Below the pieces are notes generated by a model. It was not told the origin of the DNA and searched no databases. It saw only the letters and a list, made by a program, of their open reading frames with translations. Shown piece by piece: positions 43,786 to 53,268 of a stretch of 64,000 nucleotides of DNA. A program made the position numbers and the translations under genes. Numbering within the stretch: the first letter of the stretch is position 1; the number at the start of each line of letters is the position of its first letter. The DNA is from Massilia norwichensis (lineage in GTDB: Bacteria; Pseudomonadota; Gammaproteobacteria; Burkholderiales; Burkholderiaceae_D), in the NCBI RefSeq assembly GCF_024753245.1, contig NZ_JANUGX010000003.1:62001-126000 (forward strand). Direction: 5' to 3'.

Positions 43786-45717
43786 ATGTACTTGATTCGT
43801 AATTTTGTTATTGCCGTCTCCTGGCTGTTCTTATCCGTTTCGATGGCCAATGCCGACGAACAGTCGACACAGACGAAGGCCAAGCAGATCTGGCAACTAC
43901 TGGACTATCTAGCCGTCGACTATAGAAAGGCGGTTAAGGATGGCACGGTTTCGAGCGCCGCCGAGTATGCCGAGATGCAGGAGTTCGCCACTGCCGCCGA
44001 GCGCCAACTAGGTGAATTGGCTCCGCCACCGTCGCAGGATCTGGTTGCCAATGCTCATAAGCTTCGACTCGCTATTGACCAGAAAGCAAGTGCCGAGGTG
44101 GTTTCGGCGCAAGCACGCGCCTTAGCCGCTGCTCTCGTCACAATCTATCCAATCCCAATGGCCCCGGTTCGGCTGCCCGACCTGAAGCGTGGCGCAGAAC
44201 TGTATCAGTCGAACTGTGCGGCATGTCATGGCGTGTCTGGCCGTTCCGACGGGCCGCTGTCAGTGACACTGAGTCCACCGCCGATTGTCCTCGCCGACCA
44301 TACGAGGGCGCGGGAACGAAGTGTCTTCGCACTACAGCAGATCATCACGCATGGGGTGCAAGGTACGTCCATGCCCAGTTTTGCCCAACTGTCCGATGAC
44401 GACCGATGGGCACTCGCCTACTTCGCTTCATCACTTTCGTACAGCGACAACGACCGCCAGGCCGGTGCAGCGCTTTGGGCGTCGCGCCCGAATCTACACG
44501 CCGCCGTGCCGGATTTAGCCAAGCTAAGCCAACTCTCCGAAGCGAACCTCGTGTCGACCGTTGGCGCTGACGTGGCTCGCCCGCTAGTAGCGTACCTGCG
44601 GTCAACCCCGGCGTCGGCAGGCGCCGCTACCGTAGACACCTTGCCATTGGCGAAGGCGAAGCTGCGAGAGAGCGTGGCGGCTATCGACAAAGGCGATATG
44701 CAAGGCGCATCGCGGCTGGCACTGTCTGCCTATCTCGATGGATTCGAGCCGGTAGAACCTGCACTTGCGGCAAAGGATGAATCTTTGTTCAACCACATCG
44801 AAACGACGATGGGCGCGTTTCGAAGCGCTATCACGTCGGGAAAACCAGCCGAAGCGCGGGTTATCGAGCAGCGCCTTCAGGACCTGTTGACCGAAGCCCA
44901 GGCGGCGCTTGGCGGAGCCAGCGATCCACTCTCGACCTTCATCGGTGCACTGACGATCCTGCTGCGGGAGGGCATAGAAGCGTTGCTGGTGGTAGTTGCA
45001 ATGATCGCTTTCCTGAAGAAGGCTGATCGTCGCGATGTTCTGCCGTACATTCACGCGGGCTGGGTCGCCGCATTGACTGCCGGCGCCGCGACCTGGGGAG
45101 TGGCCACCTATCTTGTAGATGTGTCTGGCGCCAGCCGCGAAATGACAGAGGGCTTCTCCGCCGTGTTTGCCGCTATTGTCCTGCTCACGGTGGGAATCTG
45201 GATGCACCAGAAGAGTCTTGCCGGCCGCTGGCAGGCGTATGTGCGCGACAAGCTATCTTCGGCACTGACAAAGAGCTCGGCATTAATGCTGTTTACCTTG
45301 TCTTTTGTGACCGTCTATCGTGAAGTCTTCGAAACAGTACTGTTCTACGCGGCTCTGTGGAGCGATGGGAACGGTCCGTACATGCTCGCAGGTCTGGGGT
45401 GCGGAATCGCGATTTTAAGCGCGATCGCAGTCGTCCTGCTGCGGTCGTCTGCGCGTCTGCCGATAAGCCAGTTCTTCGCATTCAGCTCAGCCCTGGTTGC
45501 GGTGCTCGCCACGGTATTGATCGGAAAGGGAGTGGCCGCTCTGCAAAAAGTGGGGATATTCGAGAACACGGCGGTTAGCGCTCCGCACATCGAGATTCTT
45601 GGTATTTACCCGTCTTTGCAGACCTTGACAGCCCAACTGCTGCTCGTCGCCGTCGTAATTATTTCCGTTACATACAATCTGCGCTCTAGAAAAAACTTGA
45701 ACGCAGAAAGTGCTTGA
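43786..45717 (+). CDS. Cytochrome c-FTR1 permease fusion (PbrT-like)
   Basis: 643 aa. A signal peptide (to about residue 23), a helical domain, then a cytochrome c domain with the haem motif CAACH (about residues 144-148) and a later Met ligand region GTSMPSF. The C-terminal half is an FTR1-type permease with two REXXE motifs, REGIE and REVFE. This architecture is that of PbrT, the lead-uptake protein of the C. metallidurans pbr operon, and of related iron permeases. Pb/Fe specificity cannot be read directly. The cadA-type ATPase and CadR-like regulator in the neighbourhood support a pbr-like role. Confidence 0.87.
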   Translation: MYLIRNFVIAVSWLFLSVSMANADEQSTQTKAKQIWQLLDYLAVDYRKAVKDGTVSSAAEYAEMQEFATAAERQLGELAPPPSQDLVANAHKLRLAIDQKASAEVVSAQARALAAALVTIYPIPMAPVRLPDLKRGAELYQSNCAACHGVSGRSDGPLSVTLSPPPIVLADHTRARERSVFALQQIITHGVQGTSMPSFAQLSDDDRWALAYFASSLSYSDNDRQAGAALWASRPNLHAAVPDLAKLSQLSEANLVSTVGADVARPLVAYLRSTPASAGAATVDTLPLAKAKLRESVAAIDKGDMQGASRLALSAYLDGFEPVEPALAAKDESLFNHIETTMGAFRSAITSGKPAEARVIEQRLQDLLTEAQAALGGASDPLSTFIGALTILLREGIEALLVVVAMIAFLKKADRRDVLPYIHAGWVAALTAGAATWGVATYLVDVSGASREMTEGFSAVFAAIVLLTVGIWMHQKSLAGRWQAYVRDKLSSALTKSSALMLFTLSFVTVYREVFETVLFYAALWSDGNGPYMLAGLGCGIAILSAIAVVLLRSSARLPISQFFAFSSALVAVLATVLIGKGVAALQKVGIFENTAVSAPHIEILGIYPSLQTLTAQLLLVAVVIISVTYNLRSRKNLNAESA

Positions 45718-45773
45718 CCCTCCAGTAACTGCAGAGTTTATAAATAGCGAATATCCGTACGTAAAGGTTCTGC

Positions 45774-47048
45774 ATGGCGAACTGCTCTCATAACATATCG
45801 AAATTCCTCTTCATAGCGATACTATCCAATGTCTTGTCGACGGCACAGCCGCTTCATGCTGAAACAGTATTTGCGACTGGACAGGCATTCACATTGCGGG
45901 AAGCTGTTGCACGCGCTCAGGAAAGTGCACCTGGGGTTCAGGGCGCCAAGGCCGCGGTCGATAGTGCCGACGCTGCAGTGCAGGCCGCACGATTGCTTCC
46001 AAACCCGACATTATCCGTGGAAGCTGAAAACATTCTTGGCACAGGTCGTTATGCACGGTTCGGCGGAAGCGAAACGACCTACTCTGTCGCGATGCCGCTG
46101 GAACTTGGCGGGAAACGTAGTTCCCGCACTCGGGTCGCACAAGCCGAGCAGTCGGCGGCACAAATTGGTGTTGCCGTCGCCAAAGCAGACCTGACGTTAA
46201 AAATAACCCAGGCGTTCATTGCCGTCGCGGCAAGCGAACGGCGTCTCAGGATAGCGGATCAACGGCGGGAACTGGCAGTGCAGACTGAACGCGTCGCACA
46301 CCTTCGCGTTGGTGCCGGCAAGGTCTCCCCTATCGACGAACAGAGAGCGTCCGCCCAGCGTCTCAGAGCGGATGTCGACGCAGGTCGTGCCGCGCGTGCG
46401 ACAGAAGTGGCGCGAGCAAACCTGGCCCGATTAATCGGGGCAACACAACCATTGGCAATCGTGGCGCCGTGGTTCGACGATACGAGTGCAGAAGCCGGGA
46501 TCGATGCGCCAGAAAGCTCGCTGTCACGCGCGGCCGCCGAGGCCCAGGTGGCGGCTGCCCGTGCGCGCGTAGATAGCGCGCGTCGCGCCCGCATCCCAGA
46601 CCTGACCGTCAGCGCAGGTACGCGCCGGATAAAGGAAACAAGCGACACCGCAGCAGTCGTCGCGCTATCGATTCCACTTCCCCTGTTCAACCGGGGCGAT
46701 GCAGAGGTGGCCCGTGCGAGGGCCGAACTGGACAAGGCGGAAGCAGAACGCAACGCTGCCGCACTAGACCTCGCTGAAGCCCTTGCATCTGCCCGGGCCG
46801 ACGTCACTGACGCTAGGGCGAGCGCCATATCTGCGAGCGGTCCCGAGCTAGCTGCGGCCCAGGAGGCGGCGCGTATCGCGCGTATCGGCTACGCCGAGGG
46901 CAAGTTTTCGCAACTCGATCTGATTGAGGCCGAACGCTCTCTGTCACAGACGCAGGAAGCTGCCATCGACGCCTTGGCCACGTTTCACGACGCCCGCGCT
47001 CGTCTGGCGCGACTGCTCGGACACCTCGACCCAATTTATAAGGACTGA
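45774..47048 (+). CDS. TolC-family outer-membrane protein of the third RND system
   Basis: 424 aa with signal peptide ending AQPLHAE. Repeats: AVARAQESAPGVQGAKAAVD, SVAMPLELGGKRSSRTRVAQ and VALSIPLPLFNRGDAEVARA. It belongs to the CzcC/CnrC group but is clearly different from the other two copies. ATG preceded by AAAGG; 56 nt after the PbrT-like gene. Confidence 0.92.
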   Translation: MANCSHNISKFLFIAILSNVLSTAQPLHAETVFATGQAFTLREAVARAQESAPGVQGAKAAVDSADAAVQAARLLPNPTLSVEAENILGTGRYARFGGSETTYSVAMPLELGGKRSSRTRVAQAEQSAAQIGVAVAKADLTLKITQAFIAVAASERRLRIADQRRELAVQTERVAHLRVGAGKVSPIDEQRASAQRLRADVDAGRAARATEVARANLARLIGATQPLAIVAPWFDDTSAEAGIDAPESSLSRAAAEAQVAAARARVDSARRARIPDLTVSAGTRRIKETSDTAAVVALSIPLPLFNRGDAEVARARAELDKAEAERNAAALDLAEALASARADVTDARASAISASGPELAAAQEAARIARIGYAEGKFSQLDLIEAERSLSQTQEAAIDALATFHDARARLARLLGHLDPIYKD

Positions 47049-47051
47049 TTG

Positions 47052-48275
47052 ATGCCCAAGTTTTACCGTCCCCTCATCTACGCGTGCTTGTTATGGCTGG
47101 CAGCGTGCTCCAAATCACCGCAGGCTGGCAGGGAACCAGCTGCCGAACAACCGCATGTGGAACACACGGGCGAACAGCGCAAGAATGACAAAACTGAAGA
47201 GGCAGAGAAACGGGAGTCGGCTGAGAAAGGTGAAGCCTCCGAGAAGGGTAAAGCCGACACCATTCGCATGACGAATGCACAACTTGTCGCATCGAGCATC
47301 GAGGTAGCACCAGTACGTCAGATCGCCACCGACTCGGTCGAAGCGCCAGGGATGATCGATGCGAGTCCTTCACGCTCCGAAGTGGTTGCGGTCGCCGTTG
47401 GTGGTCGGATTACCGCCCTGCACCGTAATTTAGGAGAGCCAGTAAATCGTGGTGATGTGCTCGCGGTCGTCGAAAGTGGCGAGGCGGCTCAGCTGAGAGC
47501 GGATTTGGAAGCGGCACGGCGAGACCGCGAACTCGCGCGGGGCACCTTGCAGCGCGAAGAGCGGCTGTTCAAAGAAAAAGTGTCAGCCGAACAAGACTAT
47601 ATCGCTGCCAAGGCTGCCGCAGCTGAAGGGCAGACACGTTACCGGCTCGCCGAGCAGCGACTGGCTGCTGCCGGAGGCAGCGGGAGTGGCCCCTTGAACC
47701 GTCTTGTGGTGCGCTCCCCCATCAAAGGCTACGTGGTTGCGCGCCAAGCGGTATTGGGCAACGTCGTTGGACCCAACACTGAGCTTTTCCGTATCGCCGA
47801 CTTGTCCGAAGTGTCGGTCGCGCTGGCTTTGGCCCCCGAGGATGCCAGTCGTGTGCATGTGGGCGCCGCGGTGGACGTCTCCACGCCGACCCGCAATGGC
47901 ACTGCACATATCGCCTTCGTATCGCGGGTGATCGACGCAAACACGCGTCAGGTGCAGGCCTTGGCGACCCTGCCGAATGCCCAAGGTCTCTGGCGGGTGG
48001 GTGAAACAGTTCGCGCTGCCGTCCTGCTGGAGCATCCGAACGGAAAGACTGTCCTGGCTGTCCCTCAGAACGCGCTGCAGACGGTCGAGGACAAGCCTTC
48101 CGTCTTCGTTCGTACGAATGACGGCTTTGCAGTCAGGCCTGTCACGCTCGGCCCGTCCAATGGCAATTATGTCACGGTCGTCTCTGGCTTGACGGGTGAC
48201 GAGCGCGTCGCCGTGACCAACAGCTATGTACTGAAAGCCGAGCTGGGCAAAGGCGAAGGTGGTGATGATGATTAA
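47052..48275 (+). CDS. Lipoprotein periplasmic adaptor of the third RND system
   Basis: 407 aa from the ATG at 47052 (a TTG at 47049 is in frame). Unlike the other two CzcB copies it has a lipobox LLWLAAC instead of a membrane helix. A highly charged Lys/Glu linker (about residues 40-70) follows. Adaptor features: DASPSRSEVVAVAVGGRITA, the hairpin REERLFKEKVSAEQDYIAA and VRSPIKGYVVARQAVLG. It starts 3 nt after the TolC-type gene. Confidence 0.92.
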   Translation: MPKFYRPLIYACLLWLAACSKSPQAGREPAAEQPHVEHTGEQRKNDKTEEAEKRESAEKGEASEKGKADTIRMTNAQLVASSIEVAPVRQIATDSVEAPGMIDASPSRSEVVAVAVGGRITALHRNLGEPVNRGDVLAVVESGEAAQLRADLEAARRDRELARGTLQREERLFKEKVSAEQDYIAAKAAAAEGQTRYRLAEQRLAAAGGSGSGPLNRLVVRSPIKGYVVARQAVLGNVVGPNTELFRIADLSEVSVALALAPEDASRVHVGAAVDVSTPTRNGTAHIAFVSRVIDANTRQVQALATLPNAQGLWRVGETVRAAVLLEHPNGKTVLAVPQNALQTVEDKPSVFVRTNDGFAVRPVTLGPSNGNYVTVVSGLTGDERVAVTNSYVLKAELGKGEGGDDD

Positions 48276-48311
48276 CATGACGCTTCCACGGATGCGAGGA
48301 CGGGGCCTGAA

Positions 48312-51300
48312 ATGATTGCTCGCATCGTCACCTTCGCGGTAGCCCGTCGTTGGCTGGTACTGTTCACAAGCTTGTTGGCGGCCCTGGCCGGTGCCGTCGC
48401 TCTGTCGCGCCTTCCCATCGACGCCGTGCCCGACATTACCAACGTCCAGGTACAAATCAATACGTCGGCTCCCGCCTTGTCACCGGCCGACGTCGAGCGG
48501 CAAGTAACTTTTCCTATCGAGACAGCGTTGGCAGGAATTCCGGGGCTGCAATCCACGCGTTCGCTGACCCGGCACGGTTTTGCTCAGGTCACGGCTGTGT
48601 TCTCGGAAGACACGGATATTTACTTCGCCCGCCAGCAGGTGGCTGAGCGCCTGCGCTCCGCCGAACGCGATCTGCCTACAGGTGTCGCTCCTGCCATGGG
48701 GCCTGTCGCCACCGGTCTGGGCGACGTTTACATGTGGACAGTGGAGTTTTCCGGCCGACACGAATCCGGGGCGAAGACCGGCCTGCAACCGGACGGCAGC
48801 TACGTGACGCCAGAAGGCACCCGGCTGCATAACGAGGTCGAGAAAACGACGTATCTGCGTACGATCCAGGACTGGATCGTAGCACCGCAGCTCAAGACAA
48901 CGAAAGGGCTTGCCGGTATCGATGTCCTGGGGGGATACGTCAAGCAGTACGTGGTCATGCCCGATCCGCAACGACTCGCGGCGGCAGGCTTGACCATGAC
49001 CGCCCTGGCCGAGGGGCTGGAACGCAACAATACCAGCGCAGGCGCCGGAATCGTTGAACGTAACGGTGAAGCGCTCACGGTGCGGGCCGATGCACGCGTC
49101 ACCACGGTGGACGATCTCAGCAAGATCGTCGTCGCCACGCGTAACGGCACACCTATCCTCGTTTCGCAAGTCGCACAGGTTACCGTTGGCCATGCAGTGC
49201 GCTTTGGTTCTGCGTCGGAGTCCGGCCACGAAGTCGTACTCGGTACCGCCGTCATGCGGATAGGAGAAAATAGCCGGACCGTTGCCGCCGCGGTCGATGC
49301 ACGATTGAAGGAAATTGCCCGCTCGTTACCAGCTGACGTTATCGTCAAGCCGGTACTCGATCGAACCCGGCTCGTCGACGCAACGATCCACACTGTCGCC
49401 AAAAACCTGATAGAAGGTGCGCTGCTGGTCATTGTGGTGCTGTTCGCACTGCTCGGCAATATCCGGGCCGCGCTGATCGCGGCTGCGGTCATTCCCATAA
49501 CGATGTTGCTGACCTCGGCCGGCATGCTGCGGGCCGGCGTGACCGCAAATCTCATGAGCCTCGGTGCGCTCGACTTCGGGCTGATTGTTGATGGCGCCGT
49601 GATCATCGTCGAGAATGCCTTGCGACGTCTCGCTGATCGGCAGCACGACGCCGGCCGCGTACTGACCAAGGCTGAACGCCTTGAAGTGGTAGCGACCGCC
49701 GCGCGGGAGATGATCCGGCCTAGTGTCTATGGTCAGGGCATCATCATGCTGGTGTATGTTCCCCTGCTGACGTTCCAAGGGGTCGAAGGAAGGATGTTTA
49801 TGCCGATGGCCGTAACGGTCATTCTGGCGCTCGCGTTCGCATTCGTCCTGTCGCTGACCTTTGTGCCTGCAATGATCGCCCTCTGGCTGTCGAAACACGT
49901 CGAGGAACAGGAGAACCGGTTCGTGGCGGGAACGACAAGGCGCTACGCCACCTGGCTCGACCGTGCCGTGGCACGGCCAAAGCTGACAGGTGGCATCGGT
50001 GTTGGCGCCCTGGGTCTGGCACTGCTGCTGTTTACGACGCTGGGCCAGGAATTCCTGCCAACACTCGACGAAAAAGACGTTCTGCTGCAAGCCTGGCGTA
50101 TTCCGGGAACCTCGGTGGACCAAAGCCAGTCGATGCAGTTCGCGATCGAGAAAGCCGTGGCGAAGCTTCCAGAGGTCAAACTGGTCTTTTCCCGCACCGG
50201 CACCGCCGAACTCGCGTCCGACCCCATGCCGCCCAACGGTACCGATACCTTCATCATCCTGAAAGAGCGCTCCGAGTGGCCAGAACCAGGCATGTCGAAA
50301 GCCGAGGTGGTCGAGAAGATTGAGCGCGCTGTCGCCGTTCTTCCCGGTCAAACGTATGAGCTGACACAGCCTATCCAGATGCGTTTCAACGAGTTGCTGG
50401 CCGGCGTTCGAGGAGACATCGCGGTCAAGGTCTACGGTGACGACTTCACGACGATGACCCAGACGGCCGAACGGATTGCCGCCCAGTTGCGTGAGACCGA
50501 GGGAGCGGCCGATGTGCGGGTCGAACAGGTGGCAGGACTTCCCCTTCTCGATGCAAGGCTCGACCGGGACGCCATGGCCCGTGTCGGACTGACGGCCCAG
50601 GATGTGTACGGCACACTGGCTGCGGCGCTCGCCGGACAGGAAGCAGGTATCGTGTATGAAGGCGATCGCCGCTTCGAGGTCGTCGTGAAACTTCCCGATG
50701 CGGTAAGGCAGGACATCAACGGTCTGCGGCAATTGCCTGTTCCTACCCCGGCGGGCGGCTTCGTCCCCTTGGGGTCGGTGGCTTCGCTGGTTGCAGCCAA
50801 GGGACCCAATCAGATCAGCCGCGAGAACGGCAAGCGCCGCGTGGTTGTGCAAGCCAACGTTCGCGGTCGTGACATCGCCGGCGTGGTGCAGGAAGCGCAG
50901 GCGCGCATCGCGTCGCAGGTGCGGTTACCGGCCGGTACCTGGCTCGAATGGGGTGGCCAGTTCGAGAACCTGGAGCGCGCACGATCCCGCCTCGCGATCG
51001 TCGTGCCGCTTTGTTTCGTCTTGATCCTGTCGCTGTTGTACTCGGCGGTGGGCTCCTGGCGCAAGACCGCGATCATTTTCACTGGAGTACCGTTGGCCCT
51101 GGTCGGCGGTGTGGCTGCCCTATGGCTGCGTGGACTTCCGTTCTCTATCACTGCGGCCGTGGGTTTCATTGCCCTGTCGGGTGTGGCAGTGCTCAACGGC
51201 TTGGTGATGGTGAGCGCGATCGACGATCTCGCGACACGCATGCCTTGGGAGCGCGCAGTACGCGAAGGCGCGGTGCGGCGCCTGCGTCCGGTCATGATGA

Positions 51301-51512
51301 CTGCCCTGGTAGCGTCCTTGGGATTCGTACCGATGGCCCTGGCGACAGGCGCTGGAGCGGAGGTTCAACGTCCGCTGGCAACAGTGGTCATTGGCGGGTT
51401 GATTTCGGCCACCTTGCTGACTCTGTTCGTCCTTCCTGCCCTTTGTGCTCGCTTCGCACGGCCGACGAACACGTCTGCCATGACGGAGAGAGGTAGAACG
51501 TCAGTCTCGTAA
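48312..51512 (+). CDS. Third CzcA-like heavy-metal RND efflux pump
   Basis: 1066 aa, complete. Start MIARIVTFAVARRW, TM4 motif DFGLIVDGAVIIVEN with the HME acidic triad. It carries a longer periplasmic loop than the other two (about residues 145-185, FSGRHESGAKTGLQPDG...), suggesting a different HME subgroup. The late helix AVGFIALSGVAVLNGLVMV is conserved. With its own adaptor and channel it makes an independent tripartite pump; a divalent cation is expected, the species unknown. Confidence 0.94.
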   Translation: MIARIVTFAVARRWLVLFTSLLAALAGAVALSRLPIDAVPDITNVQVQINTSAPALSPADVERQVTFPIETALAGIPGLQSTRSLTRHGFAQVTAVFSEDTDIYFARQQVAERLRSAERDLPTGVAPAMGPVATGLGDVYMWTVEFSGRHESGAKTGLQPDGSYVTPEGTRLHNEVEKTTYLRTIQDWIVAPQLKTTKGLAGIDVLGGYVKQYVVMPDPQRLAAAGLTMTALAEGLERNNTSAGAGIVERNGEALTVRADARVTTVDDLSKIVVATRNGTPILVSQVAQVTVGHAVRFGSASESGHEVVLGTAVMRIGENSRTVAAAVDARLKEIARSLPADVIVKPVLDRTRLVDATIHTVAKNLIEGALLVIVVLFALLGNIRAALIAAAVIPITMLLTSAGMLRAGVTANLMSLGALDFGLIVDGAVIIVENALRRLADRQHDAGRVLTKAERLEVVATAAREMIRPSVYGQGIIMLVYVPLLTFQGVEGRMFMPMAVTVILALAFAFVLSLTFVPAMIALWLSKHVEEQENRFVAGTTRRYATWLDRAVARPKLTGGIGVGALGLALLLFTTLGQEFLPTLDEKDVLLQAWRIPGTSVDQSQSMQFAIEKAVAKLPEVKLVFSRTGTAELASDPMPPNGTDTFIILKERSEWPEPGMSKAEVVEKIERAVAVLPGQTYELTQPIQMRFNELLAGVRGDIAVKVYGDDFTTMTQTAERIAAQLRETEGAADVRVEQVAGLPLLDARLDRDAMARVGLTAQDVYGTLAAALAGQEAGIVYEGDRRFEVVVKLPDAVRQDINGLRQLPVPTPAGGFVPLGSVASLVAAKGPNQISRENGKRRVVVQANVRGRDIAGVVQEAQARIASQVRLPAGTWLEWGGQFENLERARSRLAIVVPLCFVLILSLLYSAVGSWRKTAIIFTGVPLALVGGVAALWLRGLPFSITAAVGFIALSGVAVLNGLVMVSAIDDLATRMPWERAVREGAVRRLRPVMMTALVASLGFVPMALATGAGAEVQRPLATVVIGGLISATLLTLFVLPALCARFARPTNTSAMTERGRTSVS

Positions 51513-51599
51513 AAATGAGGACGGCTTCGTGCACGCACTCGGAATCTGCAATCACGTAAGCTCGACATCCAGATAACCTACATGAATCAATAGCAAGCT

Positions 51600-52673
51600 A
51601 TGTCCAGCGTTACGATGACCTACTTGGAAAGCACTTTTTCCATTCCCAAGATGGATTGCCCATCCGAAGAAAACTTGATCCGCATGGCACTTGGCAACCG
51701 TTCTGGCATTCGATCGTTAATGTTCGATCTATCCAAACAGGAACTTACGGTGGTACATCTGGGTGAAGCGGAAACGATATTGAGTCGGCTGCGCCCGCTG
51801 AACCTGGGCGCTGTACTCAAGGCTTCACAACCAGCTTTGACTCCTGAAAGTTCGTCCTCGGAAGGGCCACGATGGGAAAGCGTGTTCACCATTCCCAAGA
51901 TGGACTGCGCATCCGAAGAGAACCTCATCAGGATGGCGTGCAACGATGACCTCCACGTACTGTCGATGTCGTTCGATTTGCCGAACAGGGAGCTGAAGGT
52001 GATGCATACCGGATCGGCCGAGCACGTGCTCGAACTGCTCCTGCCCCTCAGGCTGGGCGCCAGCCTGCGCAGTTCGAGCGCGGCGACCACCGATCCGGAT
52101 CACTCACGGCATTCAAGCGACGAGGATGGGGCGGAGGCGCGGACTCTGCGCCTGCTCCTGGCGATCAACGGCGTCATGTTTTTTGTCGAGCTGCTCGTCG
52201 GGTGGATCGCACAGTCGGCGGGCCTGGTTGCCGACTCGTTAGATATGTTCGCCGACGCTGCAGTCTATGGACTGGCGCTGTATGCAGTCGGCCGTGCGGC
52301 GCATCTGAAGACGCGGTCCGCTCATATTGCCGGGTGGTTGCAGATGGCTTTGGCGATCGGAGCGCTCAGCGAGGTCGTCCGGCGCTTCGTGTACGGCAGC
52401 GAACCGCAATCGCTCCTGATGGTGGGTATTGGCCTGCTCGCCCTGGCGGCAAACGTGAGCTGTCTTGTACTTATTACCAAAAAGCGCGACAGCGGCGCCC
52501 ACATGAAGGCAAGCTATATTTTCTCCGCGAACGACGTTGTGGCCAACCTTGGAGTGATCGTGGCCGGTGTACTGGTGAATTGGACCGGTTCGCCTTATCC
52601 GGACCTGGTCATCGGTATTATCATCGGCTTGGTGGTCCTCAATGGGGCGCGTAGGATCCTCCAACTGCGCTGA
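51600..52673 (+). CDS. Double HMA-CDF fusion cation transporter
   Basis: 357 aa. Two HMA-like repeats, IPKMDCPSEENLIRMAL (about residues 15-31) and IPKMDCASEENLIRMAC (about 98-114), resemble the DCPSEE domain of CadA. A His/acid stretch follows, then a six-helix CDF domain from about residue 180. The expected TM2 HxxxD is DMFAD (DxxxD), and TM5 reads FSANDVVANLGVI, lacking the His. No cytoplasmic CDF C-terminal domain is present. It probably exports a divalent cation to the periplasm for the RND pump. The CadR-like gene follows. Confidence 0.85.
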   Translation: MSSVTMTYLESTFSIPKMDCPSEENLIRMALGNRSGIRSLMFDLSKQELTVVHLGEAETILSRLRPLNLGAVLKASQPALTPESSSSEGPRWESVFTIPKMDCASEENLIRMACNDDLHVLSMSFDLPNRELKVMHTGSAEHVLELLLPLRLGASLRSSSAATTDPDHSRHSSDEDGAEARTLRLLLAINGVMFFVELLVGWIAQSAGLVADSLDMFADAAVYGLALYAVGRAAHLKTRSAHIAGWLQMALAIGALSEVVRRFVYGSEPQSLLMVGIGLLALAANVSCLVLITKKRDSGAHMKASYIFSANDVVANLGVIVAGVLVNWTGSPYPDLVIGIIIGLVVLNGARRILQLR

Positions 52674-52691
52674 ATTCGTAAGCCGTGATTG

Positions 52692-52708
52692 CTTCCTGTG
52701 GCAGGAAG
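52692..52708. other. Small hairpin after the CDF gene
   Basis: CTTCCTG-TGG-CAGGAAG, a perfect 7-bp stem with a 3-nt loop, 19 nt after the CDF stop. No T-run follows, so it may be a processing or attenuation element or an operator for the regulator gene. Confidence 0.3.
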
Positions 52709-52766
52709 GCGAAAGAACGAACTCGAATCCTTATGGCTACTCGAGGGCCTAACATGAGGTGTAAAA

Positions 52767-53207
52767 ATGAACATGCGAATTGGCGAACTGGCGAAGCTCG
52801 CGGCCTGCCAACCCGAGACGATTCGATTCTATGAGCAAAAGGGGCTAATGCCGGCGCCGATCAGGTCGCATGCGAACTACCGCTTGTACGACGCCAGCCA
52901 TGCTGATCGTTTGCACTTCATCCGCCGTTGTCGCGCGCTAGGAATATCGTTGGATGAAGTGCAGACTCTGCTAGGTTTTCAGGATCGGCCGGACATGACA
53001 TGCGGCGGAGTGAACGATTTGGTCGACCAGCATATTCTTGAGATCGACCGGCAGATTGCAGACCTTCGTACCCTGCATGCCGAGCTTTCCGAACTGCGTA
53101 GGCAATGCGATTCTGCGCGTCCCGCTGCGCGGTGTGAAATCCTCAAACAACTGGGCGAAACCTCTTCGTCAGACGGTCCCAGAAGTGAACACGTCGCTGA
53201 GCGTTGA
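52767..53207 (+). CDS. cadR: CadR/PbrR-like MerR-family regulator
   Basis: 146 aa. HTH MRIGELAKLAACQPETIRFY, then CRALGISLDEVQTLLGFQDR. Cys at 14, 55, 79, 114 and 123 are at the PbrR positions; the PbrR Cys132/Cys134 pair near the C-terminus is absent, and the tail has only scattered His. It should respond to Cd, Pb or Zn. No promoter of its class is seen directly upstream, whereas one lies before cadA at 41380-41410. It may act there in trans within the island. Confidence 0.9.
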   Translation: MNMRIGELAKLAACQPETIRFYEQKGLMPAPIRSHANYRLYDASHADRLHFIRRCRALGISLDEVQTLLGFQDRPDMTCGGVNDLVDQHILEIDRQIADLRTLHAELSELRRQCDSARPAARCEILKQLGETSSSDGPRSEHVAER

Positions 53208-53268
53208 AGCAAGCTCGAGCACCATGAAAGGTAACGCGAAAGCTACCCGTGCCGTTGCAGCAACTCTT

